Numbered from the stretch's first letter, positions 1 to 6,751 are shown. The stretch: 13,812 nucleotides of DNA from Acidimicrobiia bacterium (GCA_009926705.1 RFOJ01000010.1:1-13812); one strand, 5' to 3'. Notes: generated from the letters alone by a model not told the origin. A program made the numbers and translations.

Positions 1-504
1 GACGCCGAAGCAGCAAAACAGATCTTCGCGCGATATCTCACGAGCGAGGTGCCGATCTCGGCAGTCGACGTGGCGCGACACGGCGACTTGAAGCACGCAA
101 TCAGCAAGATGATCGATGCGACGGTGGAGCAGATGTACGCAACGACCGACGACAACCGGTTCCTCGAGGTCACCTACCAGAACGGCGAGCGAGAAATCCT
201 CTACTTCCGCGACTTCTCATCTGGCGCCATGATCGAAAACATCGTTCGCCGCGCGAAGAAACTGGCAATCAAGCGGTTGCTCGCCGGCGGCGAGCGCGGT
301 GTTTCGCTCGACGACCTCACGTCGTCGATTCGTCAAGAGTTCCGCGAGCACGAAGATTTGCCCAACACCACGAACCCCGACGACTGGGCCAAGGTGTCCG
401 GTCGCAAGGGCGAGCGCATCGTCTTCATCCGCACACTGACGCACGAAGACGGTGCGGGCGGCGGCAAGGCGATTGAGCGAACGGCCACCGGCCAGTACCT
501 CTGA
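1..504 (+). CDS. mpa: Proteasomal AAA+ ATPase Mpa/ARC, C-terminal part (5' end outside window)
   Basis: The frame is open from base 1 to the TGA at 502-504, giving the last 167 residues; the gene begins upstream of the window. This ATPase forms a hexameric ring that recognises Pup-tagged proteins, unfolds them and feeds them into the 20S proteasome in the cytoplasm. Seen here: the end of the AAA+ module and the helical lid region, and the extreme C-terminus GQYL. The penultimate tyrosine in that tail is the known docking element of Mpa/ARC on the proteasome alpha ring, and it is the strongest identifier. The Walker motifs and the N-terminal coiled coil lie outside the window. The TGA is 2 nt before the dop ATG, so the two genes are probably co-transcribed and translationally coupled. 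A GTG at 49 is internal and is not the start. Confidence 0.93.
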   Translation, partial: DAEAAKQIFARYLTSEVPISAVDVARHGDLKHAISKMIDATVEQMYATTDDNRFLEVTYQNGEREILYFRDFSSGAMIENIVRRAKKLAIKRLLAGGERGVSLDDLTSSIRQEFREHEDLPNTTNPDDWAKVSGRKGERIVFIRTLTHEDGAGGGKAIERTATGQYL

Positions 505-506
505 CG

Positions 507-1988
507 ATGGCCATCCCCAAGGTCTGCGGCATCGAGACCGAGTACGGCATCGTCGTCCGTAACGCCGAGCTCAATGCCGTGACGGCGAGCTCATTCCTCG
601 GTCGCTCGAGCACCCGCACCGCGTGGGACTTCTTCGATGAACAGCCCGGCAACGACGCACGAGGGCTCTTGCTTGGCGAGATTCTCGCGCCCGAAGTCGA
701 GACGCACCTCGTGAACACGGTGCTCACCAACGGTGCTCGCTATTACGTCGACCATGCGCACCCTGAGTGCTCCACGCCTGAGTGCCGCACCCCGAGCGAA
801 GTGGTGCGTTACGACCGTGCCGCAGAAGAGATTCTGCGCCTCAGCATGGAACGCGCCGTTGCGATGCTTCCTGAGGGCGGCGAGGTCGTCGTCTACAAGA
901 ACAACTCCGATGGCAAAGGCAACAGCTACGGCTGCCACGAGAACTACTTGGTCGACAGGGCAGTGCCGTTCGGTCGACTCGTCAATCAGATCACGCCGCA
1001 CTTCGTGACACGCCAGGTGTTTGCTGGCGCCGGCAAGGTCGGGTGCGAATCACCGGGCTCGACACCGAGCGATGTGGCGTATCAGCTCAGCCAACGCGCC
1101 GACTTCTTCGAAGAAGAAGTCGGGCTTGAGACCACGCTCAAACGACCCATCGTCAACACTCGCGATGAACCGCATTGCGACCCCGCGAAGTATCGAAGGC
1201 TGCACGTCATCGTCGGCGACGCGAACATGAGCGAAGTCGCCACATTCTTGAAGGTGGGCACGACGGCAATCGTGCTCTCCATGATCGAAGACGACGCGAT
1301 CGGTGACGACCTCACGCTCGCGCATCCCGTGACGGCAATCAGGCAAGTGAGCAACGACCCCACCTTGCGCGCCACGATTGCCCTCGGCAACGGCAAGCGC
1401 GTGACTGCCCTCGAGGTGCAGTGGCAGCTGCTCGAGCGAGCGCGCAACTGGGCCGACCGCCACGGTCTCGACTCGGTGACCGTCGACGACGGCAAACGCA
1501 TCCTCGAGGAGTGGGAGAGTGTGCTCACGGGACTGGAGCGCAACCCCGACGACGTTGCCGACGTAGTGGACTGGGTGGCAAAGAAGCGTCTCGTCGACGG
1601 CTACGCATCGCGCCACAATCTGCCGTTTACCGATGCACGACTGAAGGCCATCGACTTGCAGTACTCCGACTTGCGCCGCGAACGGTCACTCGCTCTTCGT
1701 TGCGGACTGCGAACCATCACCACCGACTCGGCGGTGCGAGAAGCAATCGACACTCCGCCGGAGACGACGCGCGCATATTTCCGCGGCACGTGCCTCGCCA
1801 AGTACGCAGCCGACATCGTCGCCGCGAACTGGGATTCGATTGTCTTCGATATCGGTCGAGACCCGTTGCGACGCGTGCCCATGATGGAACCGCTGCGGGG
1901 CACAAAAGTACTTACCGCCGAATTGTTCGCCGCAAGCGCGACAGCAGCCGACCTCATCACGCGACTCGGCGACTCGCCGCAGACGTGA
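507..1988 (+). CDS. dop: Pup deamidase/depupylase Dop
   Basis: 493 aa. Dop converts the C-terminal glutamine of Pup to glutamate and also removes Pup from substrates. It belongs to the carboxylate-amine ligase fold shared with PafA and glutamine synthetase. Visible motifs: GIETEYG at residues 8-14 with the metal-binding glutamate E10, the conserved block NGARYYVDHAHPE at about 75-87 with D82 matching the catalytic aspartate of Dop, and the GCHEN histidine motif near residue 145. An insertion between about 30 and 74, before the catalytic block, corresponds to the Dop loop that PafA lacks; this separates the two paralogues in the window. The start ATG lies 2 nt after the mpa stop. The last nine codons (ending GDSPQT) form the first copy of a 26-bp tandem repeat that continues past the stop. 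Confidence 0.95.
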   Translation: MAIPKVCGIETEYGIVVRNAELNAVTASSFLGRSSTRTAWDFFDEQPGNDARGLLLGEILAPEVETHLVNTVLTNGARYYVDHAHPECSTPECRTPSEVVRYDRAAEEILRLSMERAVAMLPEGGEVVVYKNNSDGKGNSYGCHENYLVDRAVPFGRLVNQITPHFVTRQVFAGAGKVGCESPGSTPSDVAYQLSQRADFFEEEVGLETTLKRPIVNTRDEPHCDPAKYRRLHVIVGDANMSEVATFLKVGTTAIVLSMIEDDAIGDDLTLAHPVTAIRQVSNDPTLRATIALGNGKRVTALEVQWQLLERARNWADRHGLDSVTVDDGKRILEEWESVLTGLERNPDDVADVVDWVAKKRLVDGYASRHNLPFTDARLKAIDLQYSDLRRERSLALRCGLRTITTDSAVREAIDTPPETTRAYFRGTCLAKYAADIVAANWDSIVFDIGRDPLRRVPMMEPLRGTKVLTAELFAASATAADLITRLGDSPQT

Positions 1989-2088
1989 CACTCGGCCGTT
2001 CGCCACAAACGTGACCGTCAGCGACTCGCCGCAGACGTGATCCTCGGCCACTCGCCGCAGACATGACCGCCGGCCGATCGCGTCTTCA
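1959..2088 (+). repeat. 26-bp tandem repeat at the dop-pup junction, encoding a chain of stop/start-overlapping micro-ORFs
   Basis: Copies begin at 1959 (inside dop), 1985, 2011, 2037 and 2063. The last is intact for about 15-18 bases and then diverges. The core CGCCGCAGAC-RTGA recurs at exact 26-bp spacing. At each boundary the stop TGA overlaps a start as GTGA or ATGA: dop ends at 1988 while a GTG begins at 1985. The micro-ORFs are 1985-2014 (VTLGRSPQT), 2011-2040 (VTVSDSPQT), 2037-2066 (VILGHSPQT) and 2063-2104 (MTAGRSRLQRRRA, TAA stop). Dop itself ends in the same SPQT. Differences inside the four SPQT codons are all synonymous (CCA/CCG, CAA/CAG, ACA/ACG). It could equally be an operator array or a slippage product; translation of the peptides is not shown. 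Confidence 0.85.
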
Positions 2089-2145
2089 GCGTCGTCGCGC
2101 ATAAAGCACTTGGGTGAGCTTGGTGGTTCGGGGCAGTGCCCTTGC

Positions 2146-2151
2146 TATGGT
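2146..2151 (+). promoter_or_regulatory. Candidate -10 element for a leaderless pup transcript
   Basis: TATGGT, preceded by TGC (an extended -10 pattern), ends 7 nt before the pup ATG at 2159, so transcription would begin at or next to the start codon. No Shine-Dalgarno sequence precedes the ATG, and no good -35 hexamer is present at 16-18 bp. This would give pup and the downstream proteasome genes a promoter separate from mpa-dop. Confidence 0.5.
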
Positions 2152-2158
2152 GCTTGCT

Positions 2159-2359
2159 ATGGCTGAACGCACGAAAAAGCAGCGCACGGCACCGCAACGC
2201 GAAAAAGAAGCGCCGGCGGAGACCGAGTCAACCGGCGACACCGAGAAGACCGATCGCCTGAAGCAAGAACTCGATGGCTTGCTCGATGAGATTGACGAAG
2301 TGCTGGAGACCAACGCCGAAGACTTCGTCAAGAGCTACGTGCAAAAGGGCGGGCAGTAG
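2159..2359 (+). CDS. pup: Prokaryotic ubiquitin-like protein Pup
   Basis: 66 aa. Pup is the small, largely disordered modifier that PafA joins to substrate lysines and Mpa recognises. Seen here: a charged, Lys/Arg/Glu-rich N-terminal half, a central helix-prone block with LLDEIDEVLE at about 41-50 that matches the ATPase-binding coiled-coil segment, and the C-terminus VQKGGQ. The final Gln means it is made in the inactive form and needs Dop to deamidate it. The ATG at 2159 gives the usual family length (about 64 aa). In-frame GTG 2114 and ATG 2147 would add 15 or 4 residues with hydrophobic character unlike Pup N-termini. Supporting the choice, a -10-like TATGGT sits 7 nt upstream. The stop TAG is followed by 45 nt before prcB. 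Confidence 0.95.
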   Translation: MAERTKKQRTAPQREKEAPAETESTGDTEKTDRLKQELDGLLDEIDEVLETNAEDFVKSYVQKGGQ

Positions 2360-2384
2360 GCCTGTCACACGGCTTGCACGCGAG

Positions 2385-2408
2385 ATGAAACGAGCAGCAC
2401 AACGATGA
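2385..2408 (+). other. Micro-ORF overlapping the prcB start (MKRAAQR)
   Basis: ATG at 2385 opens seven codons and stops at TGA 2406-2408, which overlaps the prcB ATG at 2405 as ATGA. The 20-nt offset between the two start codons equals the period of the prcA-pafA repeat. There is no strong ribosome binding site. A single micro-ORF of this kind can easily occur by chance, so it is listed only as a candidate coupling element between pup and prcB. Confidence 0.25.
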
Positions 2409-3202
2409 CGATGCCGCGATTCGCCGCCGGTGACGACCCAGGCGCGAGCTTTCCCGACCTACTGCGAAAACTCGGCATCGATCCGTTCCCTTCGATGAGC
2501 GGCGCGGTTGTCGAAGCCAACCTGCGCGGCGGCGGCAGCGACAATGCCATTCCGCACGCCACCACCTGCCTCGCGCTCACTTACGACCGCGGCGTCGTGA
2601 TGGCGGGCGACCGTCGGGCAACGATGGGTAACATCATCAGCACCCGCTCAGTGGAGAAAGTCGTGCCGGCCGACGACTTGAGTGGTGTCGCGATTGCCGG
2701 GACTGCCGGCCTCGCGATGGAGATGATCAAGCTCTTCCAGCTGCAACTGGAGTATTACGAGAAGGTCGAAGGACAAGCGCTCTCACTCGAAGGCAAGGCG
2801 AACCAGCTCTCGATGATGGTGCGCTCGAACATGCCCGCCGCAATGCAAGGGCTTGGCGTCGTGCCGCTGTTCGCGGGTTACGACCCGCTCGTCAGCCGCG
2901 GTCGCCTCGGTGGTCGCTACGAGGAACGCGACTTCGTCGCCGTCGGTTCGGGTTCGATGCTCGCCAGCACCGTGCTGCGCGTCGGTTGGCGTAAGAACCT
3001 CTCGCGCGACGCCGCAATCGAACTTGCTGCTCGCGCGCTGTGGGAAGCCTCCGACACCGACACTGCGACAGGTGGTCCCGACATCTTGCGCGGCATCTAT
3101 CCGATTGTCGCTTCGATTGACGCCAACGGCTGGAGCCGTGTCTCCGACGAATCACTCGCCTCGACCTACGAGGCAATCATGCGTGAGGTGCGTTCGCGAT
3201 GA
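2405..3202 (+). CDS. prcB: 20S proteasome beta subunit precursor PrcB
   Basis: 265 aa. The beta subunit forms the two inner rings of the 20S core and carries its peptidase sites. The first 52 residues are a propeptide ending PHA, and cleavage before Thr53 would expose the N-terminal nucleophile (mature start TTCLAL). In mature numbering Thr1, Asp17 (in AGDRR) and Lys33 (in SVEKV) are all present, so the subunit should be active. Further family landmarks are VGSGSM, TATGGPD and the MQGL segment. Propeptide pieces resembling SFxDLLR and the Ser-Gly-rich linker match mycobacterial PrcB. The residue just before the cleavage point is Ala rather than the Gly seen in M. tuberculosis. The start could be ATG 2405 or 2411; the first overlaps the stop of an upstream micro-ORF. 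The stop overlaps the prcA start as ATGA. Confidence 0.95.
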   Translation: MTMPRFAAGDDPGASFPDLLRKLGIDPFPSMSGAVVEANLRGGGSDNAIPHATTCLALTYDRGVVMAGDRRATMGNIISTRSVEKVVPADDLSGVAIAGTAGLAMEMIKLFQLQLEYYEKVEGQALSLEGKANQLSMMVRSNMPAAMQGLGVVPLFAGYDPLVSRGRLGGRYEERDFVAVGSGSMLASTVLRVGWRKNLSRDAAIELAARALWEASDTDTATGGPDILRGIYPIVASIDANGWSRVSDESLASTYEAIMREVRSR

Positions 3203-3879
3203 GCATGCCGTTCTACGTCTCGCCCGAACAAATGATGAAAGATCGCGCCGACTACGCGCGCAAGGGCATCGCTCGCGGCAGGGCGCTGGTGGCGCTGCAG
3301 ACCCCGTCGTGCATCGTGATTGTCGCCGAGAACCCGTCCACCACGCTGCGAAAGGTGAGCGAGATTTACGACCGCATCGCCTTCGCCGGCGTTGGCAAGT
3401 ACAACGAGTTCGACCAATTGCGCGTGGCGGGGGTGCGAGCCGCAGAGCTGCGCGGCTACCAGTACTCACGCAATGACGTGGATGCCCGCAGCCTTGCCAA
3501 CCAGTACGCGCAGGTGCTCGGCGACGTGTTCTCAACGTCCGGACCGAAGCCGCTCGAGGTTGAGCTGCTCGTCGCCGAGGTCGGTGACACGCAGGAACAC
3601 GACCGTCTCTTCCACATCTTGTATGACGGAACGCTGCTCGACGAGCGACGATTCAGCGTGCTCGGCGGCGACGCCGAAGGCATCTCCAAGCGGCTCGAGT
3701 CGACGTACCGCGACGACCTCGATCTCGCCACTGCGATCAAGGTTGCGGTCTCCGCGCTAACCGGCCCCGAGCGCAGTGTTGCGGCAGACGATCTTGAGAT
3801 TGCCACGCTCGTGCGCAATGGTCGTCGTCGGTCGTTCAGCCGCATCTCTGACGAAGCGGTAGCCGCCGCCCTGCGCTGA
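3199..3879 (+). CDS. prcA: 20S proteasome alpha subunit PrcA
   Basis: 226 aa. Alpha subunits form the outer, gating rings of the 20S core, to which the ATPase binds. The N-terminus MSMPFYVSPEQMM followed by DYARKGIARGR matches actinobacterial PrcA, whose first residues form the gate and whose H0 helix carries the KGIARG segment. VVALQ-type strand, VAENPSTTLRK, KYNEFDQLR, the LANQYAQ helix and VELLVAEVG follow in family order. There is no N-terminal Thr nucleophile, as expected for a non-catalytic alpha subunit. It is a little shorter than M. tuberculosis PrcA because it lacks that protein's acidic tail and ends soon after the RRSFSRI segment. The ATG overlaps the prcB stop (ATGA), which fits tight coupling for 1:1 subunit synthesis. 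Its stop lies in the first copy of a 20-bp repeat. Confidence 0.95.
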   Translation: MSMPFYVSPEQMMKDRADYARKGIARGRALVALQTPSCIVIVAENPSTTLRKVSEIYDRIAFAGVGKYNEFDQLRVAGVRAAELRGYQYSRNDVDARSLANQYAQVLGDVFSTSGPKPLEVELLVAEVGDTQEHDRLFHILYDGTLLDERRFSVLGGDAEGISKRLESTYRDDLDLATAIKVAVSALTGPERSVAADDLEIATLVRNGRRRSFSRISDEAVAAALR

Positions 3880-3921
3880 TGCCAGAAACGCAACGCTGAT
3901 GCGAAGAATGCGTCGCTGATG
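3874..3921 (+). repeat. 20-bp tandem repeat bridging prcA and pafA, with TGATG stop/start overlap in every copy
   Basis: CGCTGATG occurs at 3874, 3894 and 3914, exactly 20 bp apart; the two full units agree at about 14 of 20 positions. Copy 1 holds the prcA stop (TGA 3877-3879) and copy 3 the pafA start (ATG 3919). Each TGATG joins a stop to a start, giving a chain: prcA stop, micro-ORF 3879-3899 (MPETQR), micro-ORF 3899-3919 (MRRMRR), then pafA. Removing 40 bp would leave prcA and pafA joined by a simple TGATG overlap, so the spacer probably arose by duplication of that junction. Translation of the two hexapeptides is inferred, not shown. Confidence 0.8.
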
Positions 3922-5292
3922 GCCACTGCAGAACTGCCTCGACGCATCTACGGCATCGAGACCGAGTACGGCGTCACGTGCACGCTTCGCGGCCAACGAC
4001 GCCTGAGCCCCGACGAGGTCGCGCGCTACCTCTTCCGCAAGGTCGTGTCGTGGGGGCGCTCGAGCAACGTCTTCCTAGAGAACGGGGCGCGTTTGTATCT
4101 CGACGTCGGCTCGCACCCCGAATACGCGACACCTGAGTGCGACTCGATTCTCGAGTGCGTGGTGCACGACCGCGCGGGAGAACGCGTGCTGGAGGGCCTC
4201 GTCTCGGGAGCCGAACAGCGCTTACGCGACGAAGGCATTCGCGGCACCATCTACCTGTTCAAGAACAACACCGACTCGGCAGGCAACAGTTATGGCTGCC
4301 ACGAGAACTACCTCACGCGACGCACCGACGACTTGTCGTATTACGCAGAGACCCTGATTCCGTTTTTTGTGTCGCGGCAGATCTTTGCGGGAGCCGGGCA
4401 CATCCTGCAGACGGCGCGCGGACCGGTCTTCTCCATCTCTCAGCGCGCCGAGCACATCTGGGAAGGCGTGAGCAGCGCCACGACGCGCAGCCGACCGATC
4501 ATCAACACTCGCGACGAACCGCATGCCGACTCCGAGCTCTTCCGTCGGTTGCACGTCATCGTCGGCGACTCCAACATGAGCGAGTACACCAACTTTGTAA
4601 AGATCGGAGCAGCCGCGTGCGTCATCCGCATGATCGAAGACCCGGTCACAATGCTGCGCGACCTCACGCTGGAAAACCCGATCCGCGCCATTCGCGACAT
4701 CAGCCACGACCTTACGTGCAAGCGCAAGGTGCGACTCGCGAGCGGACGCGAACTATCGGCACTCGACATCCAGCGTGAACTGCTCGACCGAGCGTTGCGC
4801 TACGCCGACCAGCGCGGGTTCACCCCCGAAGAACAGCGCGCCCTCGAGATGTGGGAGCACTGCATCGTGACGCTTGAGAACGACCCGATGAAACTCGACC
4901 GCGAAGTCGACTGGGTCATCAAATACAGAGTGATCGAGGAATACCGCAGCCGCCACAAACTCGCCCTCGACGACCCGCGGGTGCAGATGCTCGACCTTCA
5001 GTACCACGACATCGACCGCACTCGCGGCGTGTTCTACAAAATGCAGTCGCGCGGGATGGTCGAGCGCGTGTGCGATGACGACGCCATCGAGCACGCAAAA
5101 GACGTTGCCCCACAGACGACGCGAGCGAGGTTGCGCGGTGAGTTCATCAAGCGAGCCAAAGAACGCAAGCGAGACTTCACCGTCGACTGGGTGCATCTCA
5201 AGTTGAACGACCAGGCGCAACGCACCGTGCTGTGTAAAGACCCGTTCAAGAGCCACGACGACCGCGTGGAGAAACTCGTCGCTTCGCTGTAG
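3919..5292 (+). CDS. pafA: Pup-protein ligase PafA
   Basis: 457 aa. PafA uses ATP to phosphorylate the C-terminal glutamate of deamidated Pup and joins it to a substrate lysine by an isopeptide bond. It shares the fold of Dop and glutamine synthetase. The N-terminal GIETEYGVTCTLRG carries the metal-binding E14 (equivalent to M. tuberculosis E9). LSPDEVARYLFR and VVSWGRSSNVFLENGARLYLD are nearly identical to mycobacterial PafA, and D62 corresponds to the catalytic D57. The GCHENYL histidine motif, RPIINTRDEPHAD and VIVGDSNMSEY follow. The Dop loop is absent, which distinguishes it from the gene at 507-1988. The ATG lies in the third copy of a 20-bp repeat and overlaps the stop of a six-codon micro-ORF. 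No pafB or pafC follows, unlike in mycobacteria. Confidence 0.96.
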   Translation: MATAELPRRIYGIETEYGVTCTLRGQRRLSPDEVARYLFRKVVSWGRSSNVFLENGARLYLDVGSHPEYATPECDSILECVVHDRAGERVLEGLVSGAEQRLRDEGIRGTIYLFKNNTDSAGNSYGCHENYLTRRTDDLSYYAETLIPFFVSRQIFAGAGHILQTARGPVFSISQRAEHIWEGVSSATTRSRPIINTRDEPHADSELFRRLHVIVGDSNMSEYTNFVKIGAAACVIRMIEDPVTMLRDLTLENPIRAIRDISHDLTCKRKVRLASGRELSALDIQRELLDRALRYADQRGFTPEEQRALEMWEHCIVTLENDPMKLDREVDWVIKYRVIEEYRSRHKLALDDPRVQMLDLQYHDIDRTRGVFYKMQSRGMVERVCDDDAIEHAKDVAPQTTRARLRGEFIKRAKERKRDFTVDWVHLKLNDQAQRTVLCKDPFKSHDDRVEKLVASL

Positions 5293-5298
5293 GCGCAG

Positions 5299-5325
5299 CG
5301 TGCTTCGTGTGCGCATTCGAGCACG
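5299..5325 (+). terminator. Possible hairpin after pafA
   Basis: CGTGCT-T-CG at 5299-5307 pairs with CGAGCACG at 5318-5325, an 8-bp stem with one bulged T and a 10-nt loop, 7 nt after the pafA stop. There is no T-run downstream, so a classical intrinsic terminator is not supported. The position between pafA and the lepB promoter candidate is the main argument. Confidence 0.25.
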
Positions 5326-5381
5326 GCAAGACACTTCATTACGGCAGGGGAAGAGACGTTCGAGCAGTCGAAGCCCGCAAC

Positions 5382-5387
5382 TAGCGT
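5382..5387 (+). promoter_or_regulatory. Candidate -10 element for leaderless lepB
   Basis: TAGCGT lies exactly 7 nt before an in-frame GTG at 5395. A weak -35 candidate TTCGAG (5359-5364) is 17 bp upstream. The spacing to GTG 5395 decides the lepB start over the GTG at 5386, which lies inside the hexamer and would be lost from a transcript beginning near 5395. Confidence 0.4.
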
Positions 5388-5394
5388 GAATCCG

Positions 5395-6015
5395 GTGGTT
5401 GACGAGCCGATTGGCGACAACATGAGTGGCGAAAACAAGAGCGACAGCAAGCGTCGCTCAGGCTGGCGCCAAATCCGCGAATGGCTCGTCGTCATCGTGA
5501 CGGCCGTCGTGATCGCGACGGCGTTGCGCACCTTCGTGGTGCAGCAGTTCTACATCGCCGGACCCTCGATGGAGACCACGCTCTTTGGCGACGACCGCGT
5601 GTTGGTGAACAAGTTGGCATACAGGTTCGGCGAACCCTCGCGCGGCGACGTCATCGTGTTCGACCGAATCACTCTCAACGGCGACTCCGTGCAGCACGAC
5701 GACCTCATCAAGCGAGTGATCGGACTGCCTGGAGAGAAACTCGAGATCCGCGACTGCGTGGTGTTCATTAACGACGTTGCAATCGCCGAGCCGTGGCTCT
5801 CTGCAGAGGTCACCAACCCCGAGTACGACCCGCCAGTGCGCTGCGGCACTGCGGATCACGGGCCAATCACGATCGGGGAAGACCAAGTGTTCTTGATTGG
5901 CGACAACCGCCCGATGTCGTTCGATAGCCGTATGTTCGGGCCAGTCGACGTCGATGTCATCGTCGGCAGGGCGCTAGTGGTCATCTGGCCGCCGAGCGAC
6001 ATGCAACGGCTCTAG
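5395..6015 (+). CDS. lepB: Type I signal peptidase LepB
   Basis: 206 aa from GTG 5395; GTG 5386 and ATG 5422 are alternative in-frame starts. Signal peptidase I cleaves signal peptides from exported proteins on the outer face of the membrane with a Ser/Lys dyad. Counting from GTG 5395, a charged N-terminus is followed by one membrane segment at about 30-48 (WLVVIVTAVVIAT). Box B IAGPSMETTL has the nucleophile Ser58, and DLIKRVIGLPGE has the general base Lys106. The downstream box IGDNRPMSFDSRMFGPV is complete. It may process proteins exported by the neighbouring Tat genes, but lepB is general and this link is inference. A -10-like TAGCGT sits 7 nt before GTG 5395. It converges on gdpD with only 10 nt between stops and occupies part of the interval held by pafBC in mycobacteria. 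Confidence 0.92.
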   Translation: MVDEPIGDNMSGENKSDSKRRSGWRQIREWLVVIVTAVVIATALRTFVVQQFYIAGPSMETTLFGDDRVLVNKLAYRFGEPSRGDVIVFDRITLNGDSVQHDDLIKRVIGLPGEKLEIRDCVVFINDVAIAEPWLSAEVTNPEYDPPVRCGTADHGPITIGEDQVFLIGDNRPMSFDSRMFGPVDVDVIVGRALVVIWPPSDMQRL

Positions 6016-6025
6016 CGCGACGTCG

Positions 6026-6739
6026 TCACGGCTCGCGAGCCGCATCCACCATTCGGTCGACCCAATCGCTGAACACCGCGTCGACGCCCATGCGCAGCAA
6101 CTCAGTAAGCGTGTGGTCAAACTGTGCATCCCAGGCGAATGCGAGGCGCTCGAAGCGGTGGGCAAGCGTGACGAGGCCACCGTTCCAGTCGGAGTGGTGC
6201 ATGTTGAGAGCCACCACACCGAGATCGGCCAACTGGGCCAGCCGACGCTCGGGGCCGTCCTTCATTTTGGCGAGCCGCGACGAGTCAACCAGCCGAACGT
6301 CACGAAACTGGGGAGCCACGTCTCGCAGCACATCGAAGTCTTCGCAGCACAAATAGGTGCGAGCGCTGAGATGTGGTCGCGTCGTGAGCATCGCACGAAC
6401 CACCGGGAACGCATCACGGTCTTTGACGTCAAGTGATACGGCCACGTCGTGACGCTCGGCAAGATCGAGCAATTGCTCAAGCGTGGGGATGTGAGCGGGA
6501 AGGTCGGCACTGTCGACGTCTTTGATGCTGCGTCGGCGCAGTCGCGAACCAACGACTCCATCGTGATCGAGTACGGCGACACCGTCACGGGTGAGCCAAA
6601 CGTCAGATTCGAGGCCTGTCGCCCCGAGTTTCAGGGCCAGCGCGAACGCTGGCAGCGTGTTCTCCTGTTCGTGGGCTCGCGCGCCGCGGTGCGCAAACAA
6701 CAACTGCGGACGAAGCATCGACGGAAGTCGCTGTTGCAC
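6026..6739 (-). CDS. Glycerophosphodiester phosphodiesterase (GDPD family)
   Basis: 237 aa, the only convincing - strand gene here. GDPD enzymes hydrolyse glycerophosphodiesters (lipid headgroup products) to glycerol 3-phosphate and an alcohol with a divalent metal in a TIM barrel. Seen: FAHRGA with H17-R18, the ENT motif at 26-28, GLESDVWLTRDG with E44 and D46, and LDHD with H59. Strand and loop motifs follow in order (VSLDVKD, then GVDAVFSDW near the C-terminus, matching the family's closing motif). No signal peptide is seen, so it is probably cytoplasmic. The start is GTG at 6739, supported by a TAGTGT hexamer 6 nt upstream; ATG at 6718 would remove 7 residues without touching any motif. 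It is divergent from the tatB-like gene (66-nt gap) and convergent with lepB. Confidence 0.88.
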   Translation of the reverse strand: MQQRLPSMLRPQLLFAHRGARAHEQENTLPAFALALKLGATGLESDVWLTRDGVAVLDHDGVVGSRLRRRSIKDVDSADLPAHIPTLEQLLDLAERHDVAVSLDVKDRDAFPVVRAMLTTRPHLSARTYLCCEDFDVLRDVAPQFRDVRLVDSSRLAKMKDGPERRLAQLADLGVVALNMHHSDWNGGLVTLAHRFERLAFAWDAQFDHTLTELLRMGVDAVFSDWVDRMVDAAREP

Positions 6740-6745
6740 GCCGCA

Positions 6746-6751
6746 ACACTA
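6746..6751 (-). promoter_or_regulatory. Candidate -10 element for leaderless gdpD
   Basis: On the - strand TAGTGT ends 6 nt before the GTG start at 6739. It lies in the 66-nt divergent gap shared with the tatB-like gene, so the two promoters are close together back to back. No clear -35 element is seen. Confidence 0.4.

Noticed and set aside
1050..1616. Long antisense open frames over dop (and similar ones over pafA, helY and the M20 and thyX-like genes)
   Set aside because: They are the expected shadow frames of high-GC coding sequence: no recognisable motifs, and the sense strand codes for well-identified proteins.
1959..2088. CRISPR-like array
   Set aside because: The units are contiguous with no unique spacers, and they derive from the dop 3' end.
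2114..2158. N-terminal extension giving an 81-residue Pup
   Set aside because: The added residues are hydrophobic and unlike known Pup N-termini, and the ATG at 2159 gives normal length with a -10-like hexamer 7 nt upstream. Kept only as a possible minor product of reinitiation from the micro-ORF chain.
3880..3918. PrcA-PafA fusion by stop readthrough (the two are in the same frame, 13 codons apart)
   Set aside because: The in-frame relation follows from two 20-bp repeat copies (40 bp), there is no readthrough signal, and separate proteins are the norm.
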